Shown here in pieces: positions 9,814 to 20,391 of a stretch of DNA of 64,000 nt. The notes beneath the pieces were generated by a model. It searched no databases, was not told where the DNA came from, and saw only the letters and a program-made list of their open reading frames with translations. Positions within the stretch are counted from its first letter, which is position 1, and every line of letters begins with the position of its first letter. The stretch lies in contig NZ_OZ032147.1 in NCBI RefSeq assembly GCF_964026435.1, forward strand, positions 620,001-684,000. The letters run 5' to 3'. The DNA is from Rickettsia endosymbiont of Gonocerus acuteangulatus (GTDB taxonomy: Bacteria; Pseudomonadota; Alphaproteobacteria; Rickettsiales; Rickettsiaceae). The translations under genes and the position numbers were made by a program.

Positions 9814-10542
9814 CTAGTGTAAATTAACAGCATCATTAAGATATACACAAGATAAAATAGTAAAAATATAAGCCTGAAGAATTGCGACAAAGATTTCAAA
9901 CCCAATTAATATAACCATAAGAGGTATTGGTAGAAATTTCAAGTAAATCATCAAGGTTACAACAAAGCTAGCAATTACTTTTAATAAAATATGACCTGCC
10001 ATCATATTTGCCGCAAGCCTTAGGGATAAACTAGCCGGTCTTGCTAGATATGTAAATAATTCAATTATGATCATTAGTGGGGCAAGCCATAAAGGCGTAC
10101 CATGGGGCAAGAAAAGGGAAAGAAAATGCATGCCGTGCTTTACAAAGCCAACTATAGTCACCATTAAAAATACTAGAATTGCTAAAGCGAAAGTAATAAT
10201 GATATGGCTGGTAACAGTAAACCCGTAAGGTATCATGCCAAATAAATTACAAAATAAAATAAAAACAAATAGAGTGAAAATCACAGGAACAAACTTGCGT
10301 CCTTTACTGCCTACATTCTGATTTAGCATATCAGCTACAAGATTATAGATTATTTCGCCACTTATTTGTAACCTTGATGGTACTAACCTAGGATTTGAAA
10401 AAGCCAAGTAAAAGTAAGTTGAAGCTAAAACACTAGCAAGTAGCATATAAGCAGCTGAATTAGTAAAGCTGATATCGAAATACATCACTTGGATGTCTAT
10501 CAGCTTTTTTATATTAAATTGTACTAAAGGATTATGAAGCAT
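9814..10542 (-). CDS. atpB: ATP synthase F0 subunit a
   Basis: This 242-residue hydrophobic protein has the essential arginine in [14 protein letters not shown] and the downstream [21 protein letters not shown] helix. It forms the proton half-channels against the c-ring. It follows the atpI-like gene by 4 bp and precedes atpE. Confidence 0.95.
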   Translation of the reverse strand: MLHNPLVQFNIKKLIDIQVMYFDISFTNSAAYMLLASVLASTYFYLAFSNPRLVPSRLQISGEIIYNLVADMLNQNVGSKGRKFVPVIFTLFVFILFCNLFGMIPYGFTVTSHIIITFALAILVFLMVTIVGFVKHGMHFLSLFLPHGTPLWLAPLMIIIELFTYLARPASLSLRLAANMMAGHILLKVIASFVVTLMIYLKFLPIPLMVILIGFEIFVAILQAYIFTILSCVYLNDAVNLH

Positions 10543-10546
10543 TTTG

Positions 10547-10810
10547 TTATTTCTTACTGATTAGACTTTGCCTGACTATATTAAATCCTGCTATAATTCC
10601 GATTATGGTAAATATAATAATAAATAAAGGTTTAGAATCAAAGAATTTATCAGTTAATAAACCAATAACAAACCCTACCATTGTTCCCGAAACTAAGTCT
10701 ATAGCTATAGTAAACGGACTTATTTCCTGTTGCAAGTTAGAATTAGGAGTTTTATCAATTTTTAACTGATTAATTCTTGTTTTAATATCTTTTAATTTAT
10801 TATTATCCAC
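10547..10810 (-). CDS. atpI: AtpI/AtpZ-like F0F1 assembly protein
   Basis: This 87-residue protein has two predicted membrane helices ([18 protein letters not shown] with a Gly-rich face, and [17 protein letters not shown]), the AtpI/AtpZ hairpin pattern. Proteins of this family sit at the head of ATP synthase operons and assist c-ring or Mg2+ handling. The start is a GTG that overlaps the stop codon of the upstream DsbA-like gene (TAGTG at 10808-10812), which implies translational coupling. Confidence 0.85.
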   Translation of the reverse strand: MDNNKLKDIKTRINQLKIDKTPNSNLQQEISPFTIAIDLVSGTMVGFVIGLLTDKFFDSKPLFIIIFTIIGIIAGFNIVRQSLISKK

Positions 10811-11589
10811 TATAAATCTATTTTATTTTTTGATTCTTCTATGGCTTTATCTATTGCTGCTGAAATACTGTTCATACTATAATTCTCAGTTTGTACTCCG
10901 TTAACAAAGAAAGAAGGAGTTCCTATAAATTTTGGTGCTTTTGTTATAAAATTAGTGTTAGCAATTAAGGTTTCAGTAATTTTATCATCGCTCAAACATT
11001 TTTTGTACTCTTCCGGAGTAACGCCGCCAAGCTGACCTATATCAGTTAATAACTCTCTATATTTATTACTAACTGACCATTTATCTTGTTGCTTTAACAT
11101 AATATCATGAAACAGCATAAAGCTATTTATATAACCTTTGCAACGTGCTAAAATAGAAGCGTCTAAATCTTGTTTAGTAGCAATAAATTCTCTAGTAACA
11201 TATGCTATTTTGTTAGTATCTATATATTTTTGCTTAAGTTCAGGAAAAATTGTAGAGTGATAATAAGCACAATGTGGGCAAGTAGGAGAGAAATATTCCA
11301 CCACAACTATTTTAGAATCTTTATTCCCAAGAACCATGTCATTTTCATCAATCTTAAAAGTAACCTTAAAAGTTTTTACTTCAGGCTTTTGCTCGATTTG
11401 TTCTTGCACAGCCGGAGTTATTACAGCTGGAGTTGTTACTTCCGTTGTTTGGTTATTGTTTTCATCTGAAGCTGAAGTCTGAGCCGGAGCTATAGATTTA
11501 GATGATTCTTGCTCTACTACTTTCTCTTTTTCTTCTGAGCAACCACTCAAAAGTAATAGAAATATTAACGTAATAAAACTATTTCGCAT
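10810..11589 (-). CDS. DsbA-family thiol-disulfide oxidoreductase lipoprotein
   Basis: This 259-residue protein has a lipoprotein signal (LIFLLLLSGC, lipidated Cys17), a low-complexity Ser/Gln/Thr linker (residues about 20-75) and a thioredoxin-fold domain. The domain has the active site CPHC at residues 104-107 (VVVEYFSPTCPHC) and the cis-Pro loop FIGTPSFFVNG near the C-terminus. It likely oxidises or isomerises disulfides in exported proteins; the several Cys-rich VirB6-like proteins nearby are plausible clients. Coupling by stop/start overlap to atpI is notable because the functions are unrelated. Confidence 0.88.
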   Translation of the reverse strand: MRNSFITLIFLLLLSGCSEEKEKVVEQESSKSIAPAQTSASDENNNQTTEVTTPAVITPAVQEQIEQKPEVKTFKVTFKIDENDMVLGNKDSKIVVVEYFSPTCPHCAYYHSTIFPELKQKYIDTNKIAYVTREFIATKQDLDASILARCKGYINSFMLFHDIMLKQQDKWSVSNKYRELLTDIGQLGGVTPEEYKKCLSDDKITETLIANTNFITKAPKFIGTPSFFVNGVQTENYSMNSISAAIDKAIEESKNKIDL

Positions 11590-11611
11590 AATTTAACCCT
11601 TTATAATATTG

Positions 11612-12138
11612 AATAAAAGTAATCCCCGCCGCAAGCAGCGGGGTATTTTAGAAGAAAGCTAGCTGATGATCCTCATGCAGTTTCTGATATTCCTTGCCTT
11701 GGTTTTTTACGTATTTTCCTATCATATTCTCATTTCCATGCTTACCTACCGTACTCGTAAAATATCCATCAGTCCAAAATTCTCCACCCCATAATTGTTT
11801 CTTTACCTGTGGACACTGTCTAAATATTTGACGAGCTGTAACACTTTTAATTGTTGTTACTATTTTTGTTACGCTATAGGTTGGTACAGATTGTACCAAA
11901 AAATGGACATGATCTTCATCAACCCCTATTTCTAAAAATTTTATTTGATATCTCTTTTCTATCTCTAAACATATTTCTCGTAATACTTGATCAACTGATA
12001 CGTCAAACACTGCTCGGCGATATTTTGCTGGAAATACCATGTGATACAGCAGTACCGTAACATTATGACTTTTATGTATATATTTGCTCATTCCGCCATA
12101 TTACGCCGCAAGCGGCGGGGAATATACCCAAAAGAGAT
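11612..12138 (-). mobile_element. IS200-type element (copy A), 527 bp
   Basis: This single-gene IS200/IS605-group element has no terminal inverted repeats. Instead it carries subterminal hairpins: CCGCCGCAAGCAGCGG near the 3' end and CGCCGCAAGCGGCG near the 5' end. The same 527-bp unit occurs at 41742, 51884 and 57515. Three copies follow TTAA in the insertion orientation (one follows TTTA), and no target duplication is apparent, as expected for this group. Confidence 0.88.
11648..12091 (-). CDS. tnpA: IS200-type transposase TnpA (HUH/Y1)
   Basis: This 147-residue Y1 transposase has the HUH motif in GVDEDHVHFLVQS and the catalytic tyrosine in the C-terminal helix (IGKYVKNQGKEYQ). It moves single-stranded DNA by a circular intermediate. 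The protein is identical in all four copies in the window, so expansion was recent. Confidence 0.92.
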   Translation of the reverse strand: MSKYIHKSHNVTVLLYHMVFPAKYRRAVFDVSVDQVLREICLEIEKRYQIKFLEIGVDEDHVHFLVQSVPTYSVTKIVTTIKSVTARQIFRQCPQVKKQLWGGEFWTDGYFTSTVGKHGNENMIGKYVKNQGKEYQKLHEDHQLAFF

Positions 12139-12287
12139 TTAACAATACAATAAGGTTTTATTTACTTTATTTCAATAGTAAATAAATTTGCTATATAAAA
12201 TTATCTGCTTTATCATTTAAGCAAAATGTGTTATGCTAGATAGGATAATAATCTAACATTGGATTCTTAAGCACTAAGAATTACTAC

Positions 12288-12292
12288 GGAGG
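12288..12292 (+). promoter_or_regulatory. strong ribosome-binding site of carD
   Basis: GGAGG sits 8 bases before the ATG at 12301 and fixes that start. Confidence 0.7.
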
Positions 12293-12300
12293 AATTAATA

Positions 12301-12837
12301 ATGGTAAATATAGCACAATCCGAAGACAAAACAGAACAACAAAAATCTGAGTTTAAAATAGGACAAAGAATTGTTTATCCTGCACACGGAGTAGGTGAGA
12401 TTACGAATATAGAGAACCATACTATTGCAGGTACTGAGATAAAGGTATATGTAATCTCTTTTCCTCAAGATAAAATGACTCTAAAAGTACCAGTTAGCAG
12501 AGCCACAGTTGTAGGGCTTAGAGCAGTTGCGAGCAAAAAAGACCTAGATTTAATATATTCAACCCTTCAAGGCAAGCCAAAACAGGGTAATAGAATGTGG
12601 AGCAGAAGAGCTCAAGAATATGAAGGAAAGATTAATTCAGGTAATATTGTGGCAGTTGCTGAGGTATTACGTGACTTACATAAAAATGTTGATAATGATC
12701 GCTCTTATAGTGAAAGAACTCTTTATGAAGCAGCTCTAAATAGACTTGCAGGTGAACTTGCTATTCTTGAGAACATAGATCCATCTGAAGCTATTAACAA
12801 GTTAGTGGAAGTATTACGTGAAAAGTTGGTGGCATAA
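12301..12837 (+). CDS. carD: CarD-family RNA polymerase-binding transcription regulator
   Basis: This 178-residue protein has an N-terminal RNAP-interacting Tudor-like domain (FKIGQRIVYPAHGVGEI, then KMTLKVPVSRATVVGLR). A helical C-terminal DNA-binding domain follows (NRMWSRRAQEYEGKINSG, with the conserved Trp, and SERTLYEAALNRLAGELA). CarD/CdnL stabilises the open complex at many promoters, including ribosomal ones. The gene is monocistronic; upstream lies the IS200 copy A and downstream a dispersed repeat. Confidence 0.93.
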   Translation: MVNIAQSEDKTEQQKSEFKIGQRIVYPAHGVGEITNIENHTIAGTEIKVYVISFPQDKMTLKVPVSRATVVGLRAVASKKDLDLIYSTLQGKPKQGNRMWSRRAQEYEGKINSGNIVAVAEVLRDLHKNVDNDRSYSERTLYEAALNRLAGELAILENIDPSEAINKLVEVLREKLVA

Positions 12838-12844
12838 TCTGTCT

Positions 12845-13080
12845 TTGTATATGTTAAGATTTGGTACGTCAAATTTCGGGGTTCGCCTTTGCTCACGTAT
12901 TAATATACGCCTAGCTTGACTCACCACTTATTTGACTTCCAACTTTTGAAGTATCTACGGTATATTCGATAAAATTGGCGTCGTCGTTTTATAAGTACTA
13001 CGGTACTTATGCCTTAAGTAACGGTTTCATTCCTCGTTTTATAAACAATAGTACCGGACAGTTGCTTCGAATAACATAGT
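12845..13080. repeat. dispersed repeat (RPE-like) between carD and tsaE
   Basis: The region contains GTCAAATTTCGGGGTTCGCC, then ACGCCTAGCTTGACTCACCA, then AACTTTTGAAGTATCTACGG. A close relative lies at 52411-52610. An outer edge TAGTACCGGACAGTTG (about 13050) is shared with repeat family B. No open frame or RNA gene is evident in the 360 bp between carD and tsaE. Confidence 0.55.
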
Positions 13081-13199
13081 AGCCATATAATAATATTAAT
13101 TTTACCTTGGAATTACGAAAAAACAATCTGATCTCGATCTGTGTAAGAAAAGCTTTTTAAAAAGTAGCTATCTCAAACAACCAATATCTATTCTTGCAA

Positions 13200-13628
13200 A
13201 TGTTAAATAGTCAAACCATATTAAATAGTGAAGAAGAAACAAAAAACTTTGCTAGGGCTTTTGCTGCAACCTTAAAACCTAATAATATTGTGTTATTAAA
13301 TGGTGATCTTGGAGTAGGTAAAACTTTTTTTGGTCGTGAAATTATTAAACATTTATGTGGTGACAACACCTCAATTATAAGCCCAACCTTTAACTTATTA
13401 CAAACATATAAAGCACCTCATTTTACTATCTATCATTATGATCTTTATCGTCTAAAATCACCTGAAGAAATATATGAATTAGGGCTTGAAGAGGCATTAA
13501 GCGGTAATCTAACTTTAATAGAATGGTCTGAAATTATTAAGCACCTCCTACCTACGCCTTTAATTGAAGTAAATTTAAAATTATTAGATGATGATAAACG
13601 TTTGTGTAATATAGCTAACGAGTATTAG
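13200..13628 (+). CDS. tsaE: tRNA threonylcarbamoyladenosine biosynthesis ATPase TsaE
   Basis: This 142-residue protein begins at ATG 13200; a TTG two codons upstream is open but less likely. It has the P-loop GDLGVGKT at residues 35-42, SPTFNLLQTY (switch-like) and IYHYDLYRL, then LIEWSE, all TsaE (YjeE) hallmarks. TsaE hydrolyses ATP within the TsaB-TsaD-TsaE complex that makes t6A37 in ANN-decoding tRNAs. Its 3' end overlaps by 14 bp a convergent small open frame. Confidence 0.93.
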   Translation: MLNSQTILNSEEETKNFARAFAATLKPNNIVLLNGDLGVGKTFFGREIIKHLCGDNTSIISPTFNLLQTYKAPHFTIYHYDLYRLKSPEEIYELGLEEALSGNLTLIEWSEIIKHLLPTPLIEVNLKLLDDDKRLCNIANEY

Positions 13629-13809
13629 CCTTGTTACTTTCTTGTTTTTTTAAATTTGGTACTATATTAGTACTAGACTTTTTGTTTATAAGATGAGAAT
13701 CTAGTGTTTTCTTAATATCATTAAGAGTTTTTTTAGAAACTTCTGCTTCAATATATCTTTTATAAGCTTCTTCAGAAGGTTTTTTAGCTTCTTTCATCTC
13801 TTGTGACAT
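13615..13809 (-). CDS. small lysine-rich hypothetical protein
   Basis: The 64-residue open frame is highly charged (MSQEMKEAKKPSEEAYKRY, then EAEVSKKTLNDIKKTLDSHL) with amphipathic helical character. No family is recognised. It converges on tsaE with a 14-bp overlap. Composition looks protein-like rather than random, but without homologs it remains doubtful. Confidence 0.4.
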   Translation of the reverse strand: MSQEMKEAKKPSEEAYKRYIEAEVSKKTLNDIKKTLDSHLINKKSSTNIVPNLKKQESNKANTR

Positions 13810-13814
13810 TGCCC

Positions 13815-14180
13815 GTATGGATCATTTTTCCCTGTCATCCCGTGATTTATTCTATAGTACCGGACAGTGTTAAAAAAGTGTTATATTTTATTCAGGTGTA
13901 GGTGACCTTATATGTCATTCCCGCGGAAGCGGGAATCCAGAAAAATAACCATAAAAGCAGCAAGTTTTTAAAATTAAAAGCTTAGGTATCTCGCTTTACG
14001 CTGGATTCCCGCTTCTAGCTAAGAATGGCATAGAATAATAACTGTTCGGTACTGTAGATTTATTCACGGGGTCCAGCTAAAAATAGTAATATTATTAGTA
14101 TTTTTTATTATTTTCTGTATGCTGTGGTCAAGCCACGGCATGACATCGAGAGTGCTTTTGGGTCCACGCAAACAATGCCT
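13815..14180. repeat. family B dispersed repeat cluster
   Basis: The region contains TAGTACCGGACAGTGTTAA (about 13854), GTGTAGGTGACCTTATATGTC, GTCATTCCCGCGGAAGCGGG with AATCCAG (about 13915), and TCGCTTTACGCTGGATTCCC later. GCGGGAATCCAG and CTGGATTCCCGC form the outer stem of a long palindrome. Related copies are at 17292-17399, 22780-22808 plus 23770-23935 (split by IS630), and 56500-56880. A second hairpin (GGTCCAGCTAAAAATAG to TTTTCTGTATGCTG) lies at 14079-14130. No gene is present. Confidence 0.6.
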
Positions 14181-15242
14181 TGAAAATACTATAAGTAAGT
14201 AGAACAGAACCTATTTAAAATAATAAGATTTTAAATAGGTAATGATGAACAGAAAATATAGACACTTATCTCGAGAAGAGAGATATGAGATAAAAAGAAT
14301 GTATGACCTAGGAGTCAGTATTAATAAGATAGCACAACATCTTACGAGGTCTAAAAGCGCTATTAGTATGGAGCTAAAAAGAAATAAGGTAAAAGATAAG
14401 TATATGCCTTGTGTTGCTCAGGAAAAATATGAAAATAGGATGTATCAGCAAGAGTTATTAAAAATAGAAAAGAACCCTATGTTGTTAGATTATATTAAAA
14501 ATGCTATGATTCGCAAGAAATGGTCGCCGGATGCTATAGCCGGAAAGTTAAAACTAGACAAAAATACAGCTTTGTGTATCAGTACAGAAAGTATATATAG
14601 ATTTGTTTACACTTCTGCAGTAGCAGCTAAATTAAAGTTATATAGCTATTTACCTTCTAAAAGATATAAAAGGCAAGAAAGAGGGAAGAGGCGTCAAAGG
14701 ATCATTATACCACAAAGGATCTCAATACATCAGCGTGATGCAATAGCTACGAAAAAGGTAGAAGTAGGGAATTTTGAGGCAGATCTTACATTTCATAAAG
14801 GTAATCAAAGTATGAATATTGGTGCACTGGTGGATAAAAAGAGTCAAAAGATTATTTTAGTGCTGAATAACTCCAAGAGAGCTACAACAGTTACCAATGG
14901 TTTTTTAAGAAAGATAAAAACTCTTCCAAATAGTGTGAGAAAGACTATTACTATGGATAATGGCAAAGAGTTTGTGGGGCATGTTGCCTATAGACTATCT
15001 GGGTTTCAAACTTTCTTTTGTGATCCATACCGCCCTAGACAAAAAGCATTAGTGGAAAAAATGAATTCTATGATTCATAGAATTTTACCTAAAAATACAG
15101 ATATTACTACCGTTACACAAAGAGGTCTAATGTTGCTGAGATTTTAAATAACATGCCAAGAAAGATTTTTGGTTATAAAACCCCCAATGAAATTTGGGCA
15201 GAAAATTTATAGGTTTTGTTCTACTTAGTCCTTGCATTTTCA
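14181..15242 (+). mobile_element. IS30-family element, copy 1
   Basis: The left end TGAAAATACTATAAGT, then AAGTAGAACAGAACCTAT, matches the inverted right end TGAAAATGCAAGGACT, then AAGTAGAACAAAACCTAT. That gives inverted repeats of about 34 bp with mismatches. CCT flanks both sides (14178-14180 and 15243-15245), a 3-bp duplication as expected for IS30. The element is 1062 bp and carries one frameshifted transposase. Confidence 0.8.
14242..15212 (+). pseudogene. IS30-family transposase, frameshifted near the C-terminus
   Basis: An N-terminal helix-turn-helix (YRHLSREERYEIKRMYDLG) is followed by a DDE core: FEADLTFHKG, TMDNGKEF and the Glu in ALVEKMNSM. The open frame ends at 15147 in RGLMLLRF. 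Compared with copy 2 (63165-64000), a 4-bp loss near 15120 shifts the frame; the true C-terminus (ILNNMPRKIFGYKT...NEIWAENL) lies out of frame up to the TAG at 15210-15212. It also has Asn where copy 2 has His just before the first catalytic Asp (VGNFEADL against VGHFEADL). Confidence 0.85.
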
Positions 15243-15374
15243 CCTTCTCGCAATGATTATTTTAATAATATTACAATTTTATCTGGACACTACTATATTT
15301 CTGCGGGGATGCCATTATATGTATTTTTCAATCCATGCAACAAAAACGCATATTGCATGATAAAGGTAAGTATA

Positions 15375-16301
15375 CTAGCCTTTTATTACTGCTGCTACTT
15401 CATCAGCGAAGTTTTTTTCTTCCTGCTCTATACCCTCACCAAGTTCATATCTGATAAATTTAGTAATTTGAATTTCTGCACCAAGTTCTTTAGCAGCATT
15501 TTTGATTACTTCAGCAACAGTTAGTTTATTATCAAATAAGAAATTTTGTTGTAATAGCACAACTTCAGCAAAGAATTTACGAATTCTGCCTTCTACCATT
15601 TTTTCGATAATATTGTCAGGCTTACCTTCTTCTTTTGACTTCTCAAAGAATACTTTTCTCTCACGTTCTACAAGGGCTTGATCTAAACCGGAATTATCTA
15701 TACTTTGCGGATTATTCCCTGCTATATGAACTGCAATTTGGTTGGCCAAAACTTTTAATTTTGCTGTATCTTTTGTGCTTGATTGTAGCCCTACTAACAC
15801 AGAAATTTTACCTAAATTTGGTACAACTTCATTATGTACGTATGAGCCAATAGCTCCTTCAGATACTTTTAGTACTTCCATGCGGCGTAGTGTTAAGTTT
15901 TCGCCTATTTTTGCGATACATCTTATAATATCTTCTTCTACTGAATTATCATTTGGCATGATAGATGTTTTTAATTTTTCTACATTTTCAGCATTTATTG
16001 CAAGAGCAGCAATATTTTTCACTAAATCTTGAAACTCTGGATTTCTTGCGACAAAATCGGTTTCAGAATTTATTTCAACAACAACTCCATTTAATCCGTC
16101 AACTTTAGCAGCTGTTAACCCTTCAGCAGCAACACGTCCGGCTTTCTTTGCAGCAGCAAGACCTTTTTTATGCAAAAAGTCAACAGCTTCTTCAAGATTG
16201 CCTTTAGTCTCGATTAAGGCTTTTTTACAATCCATCATTCCAGCACCAGTTTTTTCTCTGAGCTCTCTAACGTCATTAGCACTTATATTTACTTCACTCA
16301 T
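15375..16301 (-). CDS. tsf: translation elongation factor Ts
   Basis: The 308-residue protein has an N-terminal UBA-like domain ([22 protein letters not shown], then [22 protein letters not shown]). The EF-Tu-contacting [14 protein letters not shown] segment follows, then the paired core subdomains. It is the guanine-nucleotide exchange factor of EF-Tu. It follows rpsB with a 42-bp gap, the usual rpsB-tsf operon. Confidence 0.97.
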   Translation of the reverse strand: MSEVNISANDVRELREKTGAGMMDCKKALIETKGNLEEAVDFLHKKGLAAAKKAGRVAAEGLTAAKVDGLNGVVVEINSETDFVARNPEFQDLVKNIAALAINAENVEKLKTSIMPNDNSVEEDIIRCIAKIGENLTLRRMEVLKVSEGAIGSYVHNEVVPNLGKISVLVGLQSSTKDTAKLKVLANQIAVHIAGNNPQSIDNSGLDQALVERERKVFFEKSKEEGKPDNIIEKMVEGRIRKFFAEVVLLQQNFLFDNKLTVAEVIKNAAKELGAEIQITKFIRYELGEGIEQEEKNFADEVAAVIKG

Positions 16302-16343
16302 ATTTTACCTATCTCCATTTAATTATGCATTTTAAAAAGATGT

Positions 16344-17219
16344 CTAATTTTTATCTTCATCAGCATCACTTAATGCTTGCTCAAATTCTGTATTTGCTTC
16401 TTCATTGATATTTTTTGTTTTAGAGAACTTTTTAGCTTGTTTTAATTTAGAAACATTTTTAGGAGCTAAATTTTTATCGCCATGTTCTTGGATACTACCT
16501 AAATCGACTCCGGAAGCTTTCATTGATTCTTCTAAACCTTGTAGTGCAGCATCAGCAAATAAACTACAATAGAACCTAATTGATCTTATCGCATCATCAT
16601 TACCTGGAATTGGATAATCTATATAGTCAGGATTAGAATTAGTATCTACAACAGCCACGATAGGTATATTAAGCCTTACAGCTTCACTAATTGCAATATG
16701 TTCTTTATTAGTATCGATAATTACTATTAAATCTGGCTTAGAATGTAACTCTCTGATTCCAGCGAGTGATAAAAGTAATTTATCTTTCTTGCGGTTCATA
16801 TCAAGTATTTCTTTCTTAGTATAACCGATGCAAGCTTCTTCATTTTCCAAAGTTTGTTCTAATTTATTTAATTTCTCTATGGAACCTGAAATAGTTTTCC
16901 AGTTAGTTAGCATTCCGCCAAGCCATCTATGATTTACATAGTATTGTCCGCATTTTTCAGCATATTCTGCTATAATATCGCTTGCTTGTATTTTTGTACT
17001 TACAAATAATACTTTGCCATCATTTTTTACAGTTTCATATATTGCATTTAAAGCAACATTCATTAAAGCTGCTGTTTGTCTTAAATCAATTATATGTACC
17101 TCATCACGCTCACCATATATATAAGGTGCCATTTTAGGATTCCAACGTGAAGTCTTATGACCAAAATGCACGCCGGCATCTAATAAATCTTTAACATTAA
17201 TTGGTGGTATTTTTGACAT
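16344..17219 (-). CDS. rpsB: 30S ribosomal protein uS2
   Basis: This 291-residue protein has [21 protein letters not shown] at the N-terminus, [23 protein letters not shown] and [34 protein letters not shown], all diagnostic for uS2. A lysine/acid-rich tail of about 45 residues follows the core. A strong AGGAG precedes the ATG. First gene of the rpsB-tsf operon. Confidence 0.97.
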   Translation of the reverse strand: MSKIPPINVKDLLDAGVHFGHKTSRWNPKMAPYIYGERDEVHIIDLRQTAALMNVALNAIYETVKNDGKVLFVSTKIQASDIIAEYAEKCGQYYVNHRWLGGMLTNWKTISGSIEKLNKLEQTLENEEACIGYTKKEILDMNRKKDKLLLSLAGIRELHSKPDLIVIIDTNKEHIAISEAVRLNIPIVAVVDTNSNPDYIDYPIPGNDDAIRSIRFYCSLFADAALQGLEESMKASGVDLGSIQEHGDKNLAPKNVSKLKQAKKFSKTKNINEEANTEFEQALSDADEDKN

Positions 17220-17284
17220 TTATTTCTCCTGATTGTTAGTTTATACCTCCGTAAAATAGTCTTTCATTGTGTGTCTTGTCGTAC

Positions 17285-17405
17285 CATAGTTGTACAACTA
17301 TGTCATTCCCGCGGAGGCGGGAATCCAGTAAAACCTTTAAAATAAAAAGCTTAGGTTATCTCGCTTTATGCTGATTCCCTGCCGCCTACGGGGGGATGAC
17401 ATAAG
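17285..17405. repeat. family B palindromic repeat between cysS and rpsB
   Basis: GTACAACTATGTCATTCCCG, then CGGAGGCGGGAATCCAG, then a central AT-rich loop and CTCGCTTTATGCTGATTCCC. The arms pair as in the other family B copies. It separates rpsB (start at 17219) from the 3' end of cysS (17509). Besides the promoter for rpsB nothing else is seen in the 290-bp gap. Confidence 0.6.
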
Positions 17406-17508
17406 AACTAGTCACTTAACTAATGAACTAACATTTATCTTACGTGTGAATTTGCTTAAAAATATAAGCCTACAAATTATATACTTATATTCTATAATTT
17501 ACAAGTCC

Positions 17509-18885
17509 TTATTCTTTCCTCCATATAGTAGTGCCGTCTGGCTTATCTTCTAAAATTATTTTTTCATTTAATAATTTGTTACGAATTTGATCAGCTAATC
17601 CCCAATTTTTTTGTTTTTTTGCTTCTAAGCGTTCATTAATAAGATTATTTATATAATTTTCGTCTACATCTTTATTAAACCATTCATGAGGTGTTTCATT
17701 CATTAATCCAATAAAATTAGCACAAGCAATAAGATTAGAGGCGTTAGATATCTTTTCTTCCTCGTTTGTAGCTGTAAAAATAGCTTTGGCATAGTCGTTA
17801 ATTATTTTAATAGCAAGCGTACTATTCATATCGTCAAGCAGTGCTTCCATGAAATTATTTGGTAAGTGATCTATCTCCCGCATGTTTATATTTTGGACAG
17901 CTCTATACCAATAATCTAAAGTTTTTTTAGCATCTTCTATAGCCTTATCGTTATAATCAAGAGGGCGTCTATAATGGGTACTTAATAAAAATAATCTCAC
18001 TATCTCGCCTTTAATTTGTTTATCCATTAAATCCCTGACAGTAATAAAATTACCAAGAGATTTACTCATTTTTTCGCCGTTAACCGTTAAAAAGCCATTA
18101 TGAACCCAGTATTTTGCGTAAGTAGAACCTGGAAATGCACATTTACTTTGTGCGATCTCGTTAGTATGGTGAGGAAATATTAAATCAGCACCACCGCCAT
18201 GAATATCAAAGTTTTTACCTAAATATTTATAGCTCATCGCTGAACATTCAATATGCCAGCCGGGACGCCCTAGCCCCCATGGGCTTTTAAAGTTCATATT
18301 TGCATCTTCATCCGGTTTAGCTGGTTTCCATAAAACGAAATCCTGTGGATGCTTTTTAGTTTTACTATTTTCTACCCGTACGCCCTCAAACATATCCTCT
18401 AATTTTCGATTAGATAGTTCCGTATAGTTAGGAGCTGATAAAACATCAAAATAAACATGATCATCTGCAATATATGCATGCCCAGATTTAATTAGCTTTT
18501 CTATTATTTCGATCATTACATCAATATGCTGCGTAGCCTTTGGTTCTGTAGTAGGTGATAAACAAAATAGATACTCCATATTCGTATGAAATTCTTTTGT
18601 AACTTTGTCCGTTAATTCATTAATGCTAATGCCTGATGTTGCTGCTCTCTCAATTATCTTGTCATCTACATCAGTAATATTCCGTACATATTTTACAGAT
18701 TTAGCTTCAAATATTTCTATAAGTATGCGGTAGAGTAAATCATATACTACCACCGATCTACTATTGCCTATATGTGGGTTATCATAAACAGTAGGTCCGC
18801 AGACATACATTTTTACATTAGTCTGATCTTCAGGTTTAAAGAGCTCTGTGCCTTGAGTGAGAGTATTAAATAAGTAAATTTGCAT
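17509..18885 (-). CDS. cysS: cysteinyl-tRNA synthetase
   Basis: This 458-residue class I synthetase has the first zinc/cysteine ligand in [12 protein letters not shown] (Cys29) and the HIGH-type PHIGNSRS at residues about 37-44. It also has WHIECSAMS, the zinc-ligand loop [17 protein letters not shown], and KMSKS at about 272-276 ([11 protein letters not shown]). It charges tRNA-Cys. It is divergent from the autotransporter 5' half at 19059. Confidence 0.97.
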   Translation of the reverse strand: MQIYLFNTLTQGTELFKPEDQTNVKMYVCGPTVYDNPHIGNSRSVVVYDLLYRILIEIFEAKSVKYVRNITDVDDKIIERAATSGISINELTDKVTKEFHTNMEYLFCLSPTTEPKATQHIDVMIEIIEKLIKSGHAYIADDHVYFDVLSAPNYTELSNRKLEDMFEGVRVENSKTKKHPQDFVLWKPAKPDEDANMNFKSPWGLGRPGWHIECSAMSYKYLGKNFDIHGGGADLIFPHHTNEIAQSKCAFPGSTYAKYWVHNGFLTVNGEKMSKSLGNFITVRDLMDKQIKGEIVRLFLLSTHYRRPLDYNDKAIEDAKKTLDYWYRAVQNINMREIDHLPNNFMEALLDDMNSTLAIKIINDYAKAIFTATNEEEKISNASNLIACANFIGLMNETPHEWFNKDVDENYINNLINERLEAKKQKNWGLADQIRNKLLNEKIILEDKPDGTTIWRKE

Positions 18886-19058
18886 AAGGTTTGCTCTATT
18901 TATAAAAAATTAAATTTTATCTTATTGTGAGGCTTTTTAGCCATAGTATAACTGAAAAATCTAATAGTTAACAAAAATTAATAAGTTTTATTGACTCTAG
19001 TTAACAAAAATTATATATTTCCTCTCGTTTAAATTAATATTTAATGAGATAAACCAAG

Positions 19059-20391
19059 ATGAGTCTAAAATCTAAATTGTTAAAATACTCTTTCGTTGTT
19101 GCCATATCAATAAATTTATTGACAATTAATTCAGGAATATTATTGCTTACTTTAAATAATAAAGCAGAAGCTGGAGGAGGACCACCACCACCGCCGGTAA
19201 ATCCAACAACCACATCTATTGACCCTAAATCAGCAGCAAAAGATATTAATGATGAATTAGGTGCAACATTTGATACAGCAAATTTTTTTAATACCTTAAA
19301 AAGGAAAACTAAAAATCAGACTAATAATCATGGTCCTAAACTTGATCCTAAAAAGAACAAGATATTCTATTAAATCTACTTTCAGGAGATTTTTATGATG
19401 CTAAAAAACGCTTATCAGTAATAAAAGACGTAGTAAAAAATAAGAATTTACCATTTTATTCTAAAGTAGATTTACTGGAAAGAATAAACTTAGCTAAAGG
19501 AGTTTATACCAAAGATGCTAATGGTGATATACAGGTAGATCCAATTTTTAATAGCTCTAGTAGTAACTCAACGTATATTTCTAATTTTAATCCAAATTAT
19601 AAATATATAATTTTGTATAGTACGCCAAATGGGAATTTAGAAAAGGATGTTACTGCCCAAGTGGTTGATATTGTAAAAGGTTTTGAAAAAGATTCTAAAG
19701 AAAATTCTTATAGGAATTTTGATGCAACAAAACTTATGCAAATAGAACAAGAAAGAGTTTATAGTTTAATAAAATCAGAAGCTGAATCACTAATAAAATC
19801 AGCTTATGGTAATAATATAGAGTATATTGACTATTATAATAATAATATAAGTGATAATAGTTATGAAAAATATTTTACAAAATATGAAAAAGACGTAATA
19901 ACTAGAGCTTTAGGTTATAAACGTGCCTATGAAGAAAAAACAGGATTATACAAGAGTGAGGTAGATAAACTAGATAGATCAACCTTAAATGAAGAAGAAT
20001 ACATTAAAAAATGTGAAGAAATAATTGAAAAAATTGGAGAAAGTAGTTGGGACACTTATCAAGTTTCTAAACCTGGTAGTAACAGTAAAATAAACTATGA
20101 AGATTACGAAAAACTAGTGATAAATGAAGCAAAAAAACGAGCTGTAATCGCAGGGTTTTAACAGAAGATAATAATAAAATATATGGAAAAAGACTAAAAA
20201 TAGTAAAGGAAGATGGTTCTGCAGAATATGTAGATAATACAGAATTTAATTTAATAAAGGCTGAAAACAATTGGGATTTAACACCAGCAAATATACCACT
20301 TTCTACAGTAATGAAAGATACAAATAATTTATCTGAAAATGAAAGAATCAAAGAATTATTAGCTCGAATTGAATTTTTAGAAAATAACATT
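19059..20391 (+). pseudogene. Sca-type autotransporter, 5' half (signal peptide and passenger part), interrupted
   Basis: It starts with a long signal peptide (MSLKSKLLKYSFVVAISINL, then hydrophobic residues to NNKAEA) and a GGGPPPPPVNP linker, features of secreted Rickettsia Sca proteins. The frame breaks twice. Near 19358 one A appears lost, after which the frame DILLNLLSGDFYDAKKRLS continues to 20161. Near 20160 one T appears lost from a T-run, after which LTEDNNKIYGKRLKIV continues to the end. The coding sequence stops at the IS701-like element at 20392, immediately after CATT. The continuation lies at 44584-47001 on the other strand. The Sca subtype is not recognised; it does not look like Sca2 or OmpB. 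Confidence 0.75.
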
